Shown here: positions 25,711 to 34,415 of the stretch, in pieces
How positions within the stretch are numbered: the stretch's first letter is position 1
How the letters are laid out: every line of letters starts with the position of its first letter
Origin: SZUA-584 sp040768905
GTDB lineage: Bacteria > Bacillota > Clostridia > Christensenellales > SZUA-584
Direction: 5' to 3'
Length of the DNA: 64,000 nucleotides
Assembly (NCBI GenBank): GCA_040768905.1
Contig: JAXGMA010000001.1
Coordinates: forward strand, 1,426,001 to 1,490,000
Program-made: the position numbers and the translations under genes
Notes under the pieces: generated by a model
What the model saw: the letters and a program-made list of their open reading frames with translations, nothing else
Told to the model about the DNA's origin: nothing
The model's database searches: none

Positions 25711-26757
25711 TTACCATGAACTTCTGTCCATAAGCTCCTCGATATAAGTGTCCACATTTGCTTTCGTAACAACTATCGTTCCTGTGTCAATGGAAGACGG
25801 ATTCGGTTTTGTGCCGTTTGTTTGATAGTCATAAATCCACTGGGCTGCCTGATAACCGCATCTGTAAAAGTTTTGCGTCAGCGTCGCATGCACAACGCCG
25901 TTGCGGATAGCATCCAATGTTTCATCCATATCATCAATGCCGACCACGGTAATTTTACCAACAAGGTTTCTTTCTTCAAGTACTTTAGCCGCAGAAGCCG
26001 CTGATTCACCGCTTGAACACACAAAGGCATTTAATTCAGGATATGTAATGATCGCTTTTTCCCATTCCTGCATGCCCGTTGCCATATCGCTGTTCGATGC
26101 ATTCGTTGCAAGCCATTCAAAACCAGCCGCGTGCTTCTTGAGGCCATCCTTGTAACCGTTAAAGTTCGCAATGTTTTGGGCAGCATCAAGCGCAAACATC
26201 TGTCCTACAACGTAGATCTTTTCGTCACCCATTTTTTCTGATAGAACTCTGGCACCGGTTTCGCCGAAGTTTTGGGGATCTGTGCCCATAAAACCAAGCT
26301 TGTCAACATTCGGGACGTCGCCAATGACACAAACCACCGGAATGCCCTCATCTGCTGCTCTTTGCAATACAGGTTGCATTGCATCAGGTGCAGCGCCGTA
26401 CGTGATGATGCCGTCTGCTTTTGCTGCGATTGCGATTTCGATCTGCTTCACAACCTCGTTGACATCATTGGTGCTAGGGCCAACCCACTGTCCTTCAAAT
26501 CCAAGATCCCTGGCAGCATCTTCAAAGCCTTGCTTTGCAACGAGCCAGACAGGATGAGCGATGAGCGGCGGAACATAAACGATCTGCAGCGGTTTGTCGG
26601 GCGCCTTCTCAGCTTCCTTTTCCGGTGTCTTAGGCGCGGCCTCGGATGAGATCACATCTTGCTTTTCAGTTTGCGCCTGTTCAGCGGGCTGTGTACATCC
26701 TGCGAAAAGCGTGCAAAACATTAAAGCAGCTACTACAATAAACACTATTCTTCTCAT
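25711..26757 (-). CDS. Sugar ABC transporter substrate-binding lipoprotein
   Basis: Lipoprotein of 348 residues. The signal peptide ends in LFAGC (Cys21), followed by a Glu/Lys/Pro-rich linker of about 30 residues and a Peripla_BP_4 domain (IVYVPPLIAHPVWLVAKQGFEDA, ADGIITYGAAPDAMQPVLQ, TVVGIDDMDETLDAIRNG). This resembles rhamnose, autoinducer-2 and ribose binding proteins. It follows the permease and ATPase genes of its system, an order that differs from the other clusters here. Ligand unknown. Confidence 0.9.
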   Translation of the reverse strand: MRRIVFIVVAALMFCTLFAGCTQPAEQAQTEKQDVISSEAAPKTPEKEAEKAPDKPLQIVYVPPLIAHPVWLVAKQGFEDAARDLGFEGQWVGPSTNDVNEVVKQIEIAIAAKADGIITYGAAPDAMQPVLQRAADEGIPVVCVIGDVPNVDKLGFMGTDPQNFGETGARVLSEKMGDEKIYVVGQMFALDAAQNIANFNGYKDGLKKHAAGFEWLATNASNSDMATGMQEWEKAIITYPELNAFVCSSGESAASAAKVLEERNLVGKITVVGIDDMDETLDAIRNGVVHATLTQNFYRCGYQAAQWIYDYQTNGTKPNPSSIDTGTIVVTKANVDTYIEELMDRSSW

Positions 26758-26862
26758 ACTCTTTTTCCTTTCAGTTTATAAATAGGATTTTGTTTATACT
26801 TTTCCTCCTTCCATTTAAACCCAACATCATCACCTTATTTTTCAATACAATACGAATTAATA

Positions 26863-28380
26863 TCATTCATCGAAACCTGATGCAGCCAGAAGAAGCTTGT
26901 GTTGTGTTGCTTCCTCTTTGTACATCTCCATTCTGACGGCTCCCCTTGCCAAAACAACGAATTTGTCGCAAATTTCCAACAGTTCCGGAAGCTCAGATGA
27001 TATAACAACTATGCTCAGCCCCTGCGCCGCCAGTTCACCGATAATCTTGTAGATTTCATTTTTTGCGCCGACATCAATGCCTCGGGTGGGCTCATCAAGA
27101 AACAATATCTTAAGCTTTGACATCAATAATCTCGACAGAATGACTTTTTGCTGATTCCCGCCGCTCAGTGAGCCGATATTGTTGTTCAGATTGGACATCA
27201 TGATGCTCAATGATTTTTTATATTTTTCCGCCAGCATTCTCTCATATTTTTTCTTGAGGATTCCATATCTCGAAATAATCTTTAACACGCAGATCGTCAT
27301 GTTCTCCTTGATTGTCATGGCTTGGATCAAGCCGTCTTTTTTTCTATCCTCAGACAAAAGTCCAATACCGTGTCTTAACGCATCGGCCGGTTCATTGATG
27401 ATGCATTCTTTGCCATCAATAAATATCTTGCCGCTCTTTTTTGGCATTGCGCCAAAAATTGCTCTTAATAATTCACTTCTCCCTGAGCCAACGAGGCCGG
27501 CTAATCCAAGAACCTCGCCCTTTTTTAAGGAGAACCCAACGCCTTCAATGATGTTTTTCTTAAGCGAGTATGGATGACCGACCGTAAAGTTATCTACTTT
27601 AAGGACTTCTTCCTGCAGCGTCTTTTCAACTTTTGGGTACATGGTCTCGATCGTTCTTCCGATCATGTCTTGTACTATTTTTTTTGAATCAAATTCGTTT
27701 TTGTTGTAAACAGATACGTTTTTCCCGTCCCGCAGAATAACGATCCTGTCAGCTATATCGATCACCTCATCAAGTTTATGGGAAATGTATATGCTTGATA
27801 TACCCTGTGACTTAAGAGAACGAATCGTTTTCATCAAGTGCTCGGTTTCGGATTCCGTTAAACAGGACGTCGGTTCGTCAAGGATCAGCAGCTTCGGATT
27901 CCTAACGAGCGCTCTTGCTATACATATCAACTGCTGTATGCTTGCGCCAAAATTTCTCACCGGGATTGAAACGTCAATATGCACACCAAGGCTCTCTAAA
28001 ATTGACAACGATTCTTTTTTGATCTTTTTCCAGTTGATCGTTCGCAGGCTCGTTTTTGGGAAAATACCCATGAATATATTTTCTGCCGCACTCAATTCAT
28101 TTTGCAGGTTGATCTCCTGGTAGATCATCACCACACCGGTGTCTTCAGCATCACGCGAAGAAGAAAATATTTTTTCTTCACCATTCACGATAATTTTGCC
28201 GGAACATGTATTGTCATATGAATACGACCCGTTTAATACTCTCATCAGTGTGGATTTTCCCGCACCGTTACCACCAAGCAACGCAAGTATTTCGTTCTTT
28301 TTCAAGTCAATGTTGACATTATCAAGCGCATAATAATTTCCGAACCTTTTGCGCATATCTTGCATTTGCAATATGTACAT
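26863..28380 (-). CDS. Sugar ABC transporter ATPase, RbsA/MglA type
   Basis: Double-ATPase of 505 residues. NBD1 shows Walker A GGNGAGKS, the Q-loop in IYQEINL, a diverged signature (FGASIQQLICI) and Walker B LLILDEPTS. NBD2 shows GLVGSGRSEL, a full signature SLSGGNQQKVIL and Walker B ILFLDEPTRGID. Unlike the two ATPases at 5.7 and 18.2 kb, the NBD2 core motifs are intact. GGAG lies seven bases before the ATG; the gene follows the permease by 21 bases. Confidence 0.93.
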   Translation of the reverse strand: MYILQMQDMRKRFGNYYALDNVNIDLKKNEILALLGGNGAGKSTLMRVLNGSYSYDNTCSGKIIVNGEEKIFSSSRDAEDTGVVMIYQEINLQNELSAAENIFMGIFPKTSLRTINWKKIKKESLSILESLGVHIDVSIPVRNFGASIQQLICIARALVRNPKLLILDEPTSCLTESETEHLMKTIRSLKSQGISSIYISHKLDEVIDIADRIVILRDGKNVSVYNKNEFDSKKIVQDMIGRTIETMYPKVEKTLQEEVLKVDNFTVGHPYSLKKNIIEGVGFSLKKGEVLGLAGLVGSGRSELLRAIFGAMPKKSGKIFIDGKECIINEPADALRHGIGLLSEDRKKDGLIQAMTIKENMTICVLKIISRYGILKKKYERMLAEKYKKSLSIMMSNLNNNIGSLSGGNQQKVILSRLLMSKLKILFLDEPTRGIDVGAKNEIYKIIGELAAQGLSIVVISSELPELLEICDKFVVLARGAVRMEMYKEEATQHKLLLAASGFDE

Positions 28381-28401
28381 TCGACATCTCCTTAAGCGTA
28401 T

Positions 28402-29376
28402 TCAGGCGGCTTTTGATTTTTCCCTTTTGTAGCCGTCAATCACGACTGCCATGACGAGAACAAGGCCAATCACCAAATTTTGCCAGTATATGGATATCTT
28501 CAAGATCGTCATGGAATTTGCCAGTAAGTTTGTAAACAAAACACCGATCAAGGTGCCTAGGATCGTTCCCGACCCGCCAAACGTGCTGGTTCCTCCGATA
28601 ACGACGGCGGCAATGACTGTAAGCTCGAATCCCGTGCCCGCTCCGGCCTGTGCCGACCCAAGCCGGGAGGCCATTAAAACACCCGTCGTGGCAGACAACC
28701 CGCCGCACATGGCATATATAGCATAATAAATGTTCTTAATTTTTATGCCCGACAATCTCGCTGCCTCCGGATTTCCGCCGACGGCATAGACCGACCTTCC
28801 AAATGTGGTCTGTGTTAATAAAAGAAATGCAAACCCCGCTATAATAAAGGCCACCCAACACACCATCGGGATGCTCAGGAAGTATCCCTGTTCGATCTGT
28901 TCAAAGGCTTTGGGCAAAGGATAGACCGGAACGCCCTCTGTCAACACATAAATGATGCCTCTTGCGATGTTTAATGAGCCGAGTGTCATCATCAGAGGCG
29001 CGATCTTAAATTTGAATATGATAAAACCATTAATTAACCCAATCACCACGCCCGTCAGGATGCCCAACAGTATGCACAAAAATATGGGCAAACCATTGAC
29101 CAGTGCGATACCGGTGATCACGCCCCCAAGACCCACAACAGATCCGACCGACAAATCAATGCCTCCGGATATCATGATAAAAGTCATGCCGATTGCAGTC
29201 ATCAGCGTGAAGCTTGCCGACCTGAGTATATTGATGATATTACTGCCGGAAAGAAACACAGGATTCAATATTTGCACGATGATAAGCAGTACAATCGTTG
29301 GAATAATCACACCGCTTTCTTTCAAACTGAGAAATTTCGACAAGATATTTGTCTTTTTATATTCATTAGATTTCAA
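28402..29376 (-). CDS. Sugar ABC transporter permease (RbsC type)
   Basis: Inner-membrane permease of 324 residues with the family motif MISGGIDLSVGSVVGLGG near residue 67 and the C-terminal GGTSTFGGSGTILGTLIG loop. The only plausible start is TTG at 29376, with AAGGG about 11 bases upstream; the first in-frame ATG lies too far inside the protein. It is the first gene of a permease-ATPase-binding protein-epimerase unit. The 285-base gap upstream (29377-29661) should contain its promoter, though no clear one was found. Confidence 0.88.
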   Translation of the reverse strand: MKSNEYKKTNILSKFLSLKESGVIIPTIVLLIIVQILNPVFLSGSNIINILRSASFTLMTAIGMTFIMISGGIDLSVGSVVGLGGVITGIALVNGLPIFLCILLGILTGVVIGLINGFIIFKFKIAPLMMTLGSLNIARGIIYVLTEGVPVYPLPKAFEQIEQGYFLSIPMVCWVAFIIAGFAFLLLTQTTFGRSVYAVGGNPEAARLSGIKIKNIYYAIYAMCGGLSATTGVLMASRLGSAQAGAGTGFELTVIAAVVIGGTSTFGGSGTILGTLIGVLFTNLLANSMTILKISIYWQNLVIGLVLVMAVVIDGYKREKSKAA

Positions 29377-29661
29377 TCAATGATCATCCCTTCAAAATTT
29401 TTCTTTTGATTACTATAATAATTTTATGCCATATATTTTTCTGAAACAACCGGATAGGCTTTATATTACCCTGTCTATAATTTGGGTTTAAATGAATCAA
29501 TAAATACAAAATGAAGAGTATAACTATGGCTGTTTGTTTGTTTTTTTAAGAAAAAGGGGGCTTAAACTGTCCCGCATGGCCTTGCTTTTTAAGGCATGTC
29601 AAACCAACGCAAGCCCCATATCCTTCATATACTTTTTTGATTCAAAATTGAGCATTCTGCC

Positions 29662-30708
29662 CTATTTTGTGCCGCCTGTATGTTTCGTTTCAAGTACACA
29701 TACAGGATGTTTGACTCTTTCTTTCATTTTGATGTTTTCAAGACGTTGCTTAACGCGGTCAAAATGCATCACAGTCAATAGTGACGAATCCTGATTTGCA
29801 ACGATAAAGTAATCCCCAAACGGGGTAAAGTCCCTCGGGGCTTTACCGCCTGTATGGCATATATCTAATAGTTCAAGCAGGCACCCTTGCGTAACGGCAA
29901 ACGCTGTCAAACTGTCATTGCCTCTGTTGGATACAAACAGGTATTTCCCATCGTCTGAAAATTTTATGGCTGCCACCCGGTTTTCCTTCGGCACATTATC
30001 AGGAAGTGAGCTTATTTCTTGTTTGAGGACAAACTTATCTGCCTCAAGATGAAAGACAAATACGCTGGCACTTAACTCAGCCACAACATACAGCCACTCA
30101 CTATGTTGCGGGTGAAAACACAAGTGCCTCGGACCGTTGCCGGCCGGAATATGAATATTGTTTTTTGTCTTAACCAGCTTTTTTTCTTTTTCATTGACCC
30201 TGTAACAAAACACAGTATCTACGCCCAGATCGCAGACGTACAGCATCCCATTTAAGTATTTTGAAAAATGCACATGAGGCCCTTCCTGACGGACTGGATC
30301 AATGCCTTTTCCCTCGTGTTTCATCAAACAGCAGACCTCTTTGGGAATCCCGCCGCTGTCCAGTTCAAACATGGCCAAGCTGCCGCTGGAATAGTTAGAA
30401 ACAAATAAGAATCGTTCTTGATCATCTAAAGCCAGGTGGCACGGATCCGCGCCGTAAGACCGCAAAGTGCATTGTTTTTTAAATCCATCCTTATCGGTGC
30501 AAAAAGCTGACATATTGCCTTCTGGAACCAGTTCTTCAACTGCATACAAAGTTCCATTTTTATGCTGCAAAAGATAAGACGGGTTGGGTGTTCCTATATG
30601 AGAAGCGATCTTTGTTATCTTTTTGTTTTCAAAATCAGCTTTGTATAGGAATATACTTTCTTCTGATGGCTCAGCATAAGTACCAACGTAGAAAAACCGT
30701 TCTTTCAT
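29662..30708 (-). CDS. Lactonase family protein, seven-bladed beta-propeller
   Basis: A 348-residue cytoplasmic protein of the YkgB/Pgl lactonase type (6-phosphogluconolactonase-like). Repeating blade motifs are visible (NPSYLLQHKNGTLYAVEE, LALDDQERFLFVSNYSSG, GPRHLCFHPQHSEWLYVV, KFSDDGKYLFVSNRGNDS, PRDFTPFGDYFIVANQDS), as in the family. It hydrolyses sugar lactones to aldonic acids. It is directly downstream of an SDR dehydrogenase gene, which would form the lactone, so the two probably oxidise a sugar to its acid. The substrate (phosphorylated or free, gluco- or galacto-) is not known. Confidence 0.85.
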   Translation of the reverse strand: MKERFFYVGTYAEPSEESIFLYKADFENKKITKIASHIGTPNPSYLLQHKNGTLYAVEELVPEGNMSAFCTDKDGFKKQCTLRSYGADPCHLALDDQERFLFVSNYSSGSLAMFELDSGGIPKEVCCLMKHEGKGIDPVRQEGPHVHFSKYLNGMLYVCDLGVDTVFCYRVNEKEKKLVKTKNNIHIPAGNGPRHLCFHPQHSEWLYVVAELSASVFVFHLEADKFVLKQEISSLPDNVPKENRVAAIKFSDDGKYLFVSNRGNDSLTAFAVTQGCLLELLDICHTGGKAPRDFTPFGDYFIVANQDSSLLTVMHFDRVKQRLENIKMKERVKHPVCVLETKHTGGTK

Positions 30709-30738
30709 GACAATATAATTCCTCTCCTAAAAAACTAT

Positions 30739-31626
30739 TTATTTGATCGGTTCAGGACGCCCCCAGCCGCCGGCTGCGAGCCCGCCTTGGCCAGCAAATC
30801 CTTCCGGCATCCCAGGAATAATCAAACCGCCATCGATACGCAGTGTAATGCCTGTAATATACGATGCTTTTTCAGAAGACAGAAAGACCACTGCATTTGC
30901 GACATCTTCAGGAAGACCGGAACGCCCAAGAGGTATGGCTTCTCCAAGCTCATCCCAAAAGTCTGCGCCTATCGGTTTTGACTTGTCTGCGAATTCATCT
31001 TTCCAGAAATAATCGCTTTTTTCACCATTTTTCATTGCAAAAAGTTCATCTTTTGTACGAATACGGGTTGCGCCAGGAGCCACATTGTTGATTCGTATGC
31101 CATACCCTGATACATCCAGCGCAAAGGCTTTAATGGCATGATTAAGAGCTGCCTTGAGCCCGCAATAGATCCCGCATTCGGGATACGCACGCTCACCCCT
31201 TGATGAAGTGATATTGATGATATTGCCCTTTATATCATGATCGATCATATACTTTGTAGCGTCACGCATCATGATAATAAAGGATTTGAAATCCAGGTTT
31301 ATCAGATGGTCCATGTTTTTTTCTGTAATACCAAAGATGGGCTCACATATGGTCTGCCCCGCATTATTAACAAGCAAATCAAGGCCCCCAAGCGCCTCAA
31401 CCGCTTTGCGAAAAAGTTCATGGCCGGCGCCAGGCTTATCTAAGGATGCCTGAAAACAGTAGCCTTGTCTGCCATGATTTTCGCGGATCTTTTTTACTAC
31501 TGCGGATGCATCATCTTCCTTGCTTGCGTAGGAAATAACGATATCATACCCTTCTTCTGCCAACGCCAAGGCAATACCTTTGCCTATTCCTCGGCTTCCC
31601 CCTGTAACCAAAGCTTTCTTGTTCAT
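30739..31626 (-). CDS. SDR family oxidoreductase (probable sugar dehydrogenase)
   Basis: Classical short-chain dehydrogenase of 295 residues: NAD(P)-binding TGGSRGIGKGIALAL, NNAG, the catalytic Ser in NITSSRG, YCGLKAAL with the Tyr/Lys pair, and a C-terminal GGLIIPGMPEGFAGQGG extension longer than usual. GGAGGA lies ten bases before the ATG. With the lactonase gene 30 bases downstream it most likely oxidises an aldose to its lactone; other secondary alcohols are possible. It heads the two-gene unit ahead of a sugar transporter. Confidence 0.82.
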   Translation of the reverse strand: MNKKALVTGGSRGIGKGIALALAEEGYDIVISYASKEDDASAVVKKIRENHGRQGYCFQASLDKPGAGHELFRKAVEALGGLDLLVNNAGQTICEPIFGITEKNMDHLINLDFKSFIIMMRDATKYMIDHDIKGNIINITSSRGERAYPECGIYCGLKAALNHAIKAFALDVSGYGIRINNVAPGATRIRTKDELFAMKNGEKSDYFWKDEFADKSKPIGADFWDELGEAIPLGRSGLPEDVANAVVFLSSEKASYITGITLRIDGGLIIPGMPEGFAGQGGLAAGGWGRPEPIK

Positions 31627-31980
31627 CGTGAATTGTTCCTCCTAAATTTATGATGATATACATCACCTTAATTATAAATTCAATGACTTGTATTTTTTAT
31701 AGGATAAGTTTTGTTTTTCCAGTACTATATTTAGATGTTTGCTGGTTTTATTGTTATTTTGATTTGTTTTAGGATATCGTTCTCAATTACACAGTTCCCT
31801 CAATGCTCATAATACTGCCCAGTCATTAATCCTTTGCCCCCTCTTTTGACCTAAACAAAAAAGTCCCTTTTATAAGGAACCTTTCAGTGGCCGTTATTTG
31901 TTCTTCAGCCTCTATCTTCTATAATGTTACATATTAATCATTTTGAGTATAATTAATTATCTTAGGAAACCAAATTTATT
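31627..31980. other. Intergenic region between the LarA and SDR units
   Basis: A 354-base AT-rich gap containing the LarA-operon terminator at 31863-31880 and probably the SDR promoter. No open frame with a ribosome-binding site is supported. Confidence 0.5.
31863..31880 (-). terminator. Intrinsic terminator of the GAPDH-PGK-malic enzyme-LarA operon
   Basis: On the minus strand GTTCCTT pairs with AAGGGAC (one G-T wobble) around a four-base loop and runs into six T. It lies 100 bases past the LarA stop codon. Confidence 0.65.
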
Positions 31981-33228
31981 CTACCCCTCCGCTGGCAGTG
32001 TCGAGCCGCCGTACGGCATCACGATGACGCCCGCCTCTTGCCCGTATTTGCTCAGCGCTGCATCCAAAGCCGCCTGAGCGGAGTCAAACGGCGTCATGAA
32101 CATGGACCTGACAAACGCATCGTCCATATCGGACACAAGATAGACATCCGCGCGCTGCTGCACCATACCGATGGCCGCCGCCTTGTGGCCGCCGAGCTCA
32201 AACTTCTGCTGTATTTTCTCTATCATCTCACACGGGCTTTTTGCACTGCACATCCAGCGCTCAAACACTTCCTCGCCAAGCCCCTCGGCGCACGAAGCCG
32301 CGAGTATGACAACGCCCCCGTCCCTGACCGCATGCTTTGCGTTATCAAGCGCCTTTTGCGCCTGATACAGGTTGATATCTTTGGGATAACCTCCTGCCGA
32401 CACAAGAACGATATCCGCACGTTGCCTTATCTTCACCTTGTAGAGCGTATCTAGGAATGCACAGCCTTGCCTGTGCGCCTTGATATGGTCACCCGCCACG
32501 GCTTTGATGATACGCTTTTTCTCATCCAGGACAACATTGAGTATAAAGTCGATCTTGATAAAATCCGCCACTTCGTCGATATCCGCACGCACGTTGTTGC
32601 CGTCTATCCGGCCCGCAGCGGAACTCTCCTCCACCATCTTTGAGTGGTTGGCCTGTATGGCAGCCGCGGTGGACACGCCCGGCATGACGGCTTTGGCGCC
32701 GCCCGAATAGCCCGCGAAGTAATGGTACTCGATGTTGCCAAGGCAGATGATCCTGTCCGCGTTCGCCGCCTCTTCAAACACATCCACAGGCGTGCCGAAC
32801 GAAGTGGTTCCAAGATGCACGATGCGCTGCTGGTCCGAATCCACGCACCGCACCGTTTCATACACCGTGTCGCCGACGAGCTGCCTTTTCTCTTGCTCGG
32901 TATGCGGCCGGTGGTTGCCCAGTGCAAACACGATCGTGATGTCCGCGCTTTCTGCGCCTGCCTGCTGCAGTTCCTTAAGTATGAGCGGCAGCACCAGTTT
33001 TGACGGCATCGGGCGCGTGATATCCGAAGTGATGATACACACCTTTTCGCCTTTTTTGACGATGTCACGCAGACGCCGGCTGCCGATGGGCTCATTCAGT
33101 GCGCGCGCGGCCTCTTCCCTGTCCTTGAGTTCTGTCTTAACTTCGTTGGGTAAAAGTATGGCGCGCATGTTGCCGTCCGGTATGGTGACGCTCATGCTGT
33201 GTTTCCCGAACCCCAGATCTATATCCAT
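31981..33228 (-). CDS. LarA family protein (nickel-dependent 2-hydroxyacid racemase-like)
   Basis: A 415-residue LarA/DUF2088 homologue. Recognisable parts are the SDITRPMPS loop near residue 70, GNHRPHTEQE with the family's histidines, and YHYFAGYSGGAKAVMPGVS followed by NHSKM, where LarA binds its nickel-pincer cofactor through His and Lys. LarA racemises lactate and relatives act on other 2-hydroxyacids such as malate. It is the last gene of the GAPDH-PGK-malic enzyme operon, ten bases after malic enzyme; a malate or lactate epimerase role would fit (inference). No larB, larC or larE maturation genes are in the window. Confidence 0.85.
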   Translation of the reverse strand: MDIDLGFGKHSMSVTIPDGNMRAILLPNEVKTELKDREEAARALNEPIGSRRLRDIVKKGEKVCIITSDITRPMPSKLVLPLILKELQQAGAESADITIVFALGNHRPHTEQEKRQLVGDTVYETVRCVDSDQQRIVHLGTTSFGTPVDVFEEAANADRIICLGNIEYHYFAGYSGGAKAVMPGVSTAAAIQANHSKMVEESSAAGRIDGNNVRADIDEVADFIKIDFILNVVLDEKKRIIKAVAGDHIKAHRQGCAFLDTLYKVKIRQRADIVLVSAGGYPKDINLYQAQKALDNAKHAVRDGGVVILAASCAEGLGEEVFERWMCSAKSPCEMIEKIQQKFELGGHKAAAIGMVQQRADVYLVSDMDDAFVRSMFMTPFDSAQAALDAALSKYGQEAGVIVMPYGGSTLPAEG

Positions 33229-33237
33229 ATCTCTCCC

Positions 33238-34410
33238 TTATATCCTTGCGACGCCGCTTTGCTTTGCGGCTTCGGCCACGGCTTGCGCCACAGCTTTGCC
33301 GACCCGCGGATCAAACGGCGCGGGGATCACGTACTCGGCTTTGAGTTCACTATCGCCGATCAGCGAAGCGATGGCATACGCCGCGGCAATTTTCATCTCA
33401 TCGTTGATATCGGAAGCGCGCACATCCAGCGCACCCCTGAATATCCCCGGAAACGCAAGCACGTTGTTGATCTGATTGGCAAAATCGCTCCTGCCCGTGC
33501 CGATGACGCTTGCGCCGGCTTGCTTGGCAAGCTCCGGCATGATCTCGGGCACCGGGTTCGACATCGCGAATATGATGGGGTCGCTGTTCATGGATTCCAC
33601 CATCTGTTTGGAAAGGATACCCGGCGCGGACACGCCGATAAACACATCGGCGCCTTTGATCACGTCTTCCAGGTTTCCTTTTTTCATCTCTGCGTTTGAG
33701 ATCTTTGCCATCTGCTGCTTGAACGGATTAAGGCCGTCTCGCCCTTCATAGATCGCGCCTTTGGAGTCACACAGCAGCACGTTCCTCAGCCCCATGCTCA
33801 TCAGCAGCTTGGTGACAGCCACGCCCGCTGCGCCTGCGCCCGACACGACCGCTTCCTGGTCCTCAAGCTTCCTTCCGGTCAGCTTCATGGCATTGATCAT
33901 GGCGGCCGCCGTCACAACGGCTGTGCCGTGCTGGTCATCATGGAAGATGGGGATGTCGCAGCGTTCTTTGAGTTTCTGTTCGATCTCAAAACAGCGCGGC
34001 GCGGAGATATCCTCTAAGTTGATGCCGCCGAAGCTGCCGGATATCTGGCACACCGTTTCGACGATGCTGTCCACGTCTTTGGACTGGACACACAGCGGGA
34101 ACGCGTCCACGTCGCCAAACGCCTTGAACAGCACGCATTTGCCTTCCATCACCGGCATGCCCGCTTCGGGGCCGATGTCCCCGAGCCCCAAGACCGCCGT
34201 CCCGTCGGTGATGACCGCGACCATGTTCCAGCGTCTTGTGAGTTCATAGCTTTTGCTGATATCTTTTTGTATTTCCAGGCACGGCTCGGCCACGCCGGGC
34301 GTATATGCCAGCGACAGATCCTGTTTGTTTTCGACGGGCACTGTCGCGATGACTTCTATCTTGCCTTTCCATTCATAATGCAGCTTTAAGCTCTCTTTGT
34401 TGTAGTCCAA
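33238..34410 (-). CDS. NAD(P)-dependent malic enzyme
   Basis: Decarboxylates malate to pyruvate. The 390-residue short bacterial form shows YTPGVAEPC, the DGTAVLGLGDIGP loop, the metal/substrate region FHDDQHGTAVV and the nucleotide-binding GAGAAGVAV. Translation appears to start at TTG 34410, with GAGAGG eight bases upstream; the next Met is far inside. It is the third gene of a tight operon, five bases after PGK. Next to a LarA-type racemase it may process malate of either configuration, but a purely anaplerotic role is equally possible. Confidence 0.92.
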   Translation of the reverse strand: MDYNKESLKLHYEWKGKIEVIATVPVENKQDLSLAYTPGVAEPCLEIQKDISKSYELTRRWNMVAVITDGTAVLGLGDIGPEAGMPVMEGKCVLFKAFGDVDAFPLCVQSKDVDSIVETVCQISGSFGGINLEDISAPRCFEIEQKLKERCDIPIFHDDQHGTAVVTAAAMINAMKLTGRKLEDQEAVVSGAGAAGVAVTKLLMSMGLRNVLLCDSKGAIYEGRDGLNPFKQQMAKISNAEMKKGNLEDVIKGADVFIGVSAPGILSKQMVESMNSDPIIFAMSNPVPEIMPELAKQAGASVIGTGRSDFANQINNVLAFPGIFRGALDVRASDINDEMKIAAAYAIASLIGDSELKAEYVIPAPFDPRVGKAVAQAVAEAAKQSGVARI

Positions 34411-34415
34411 AACAC

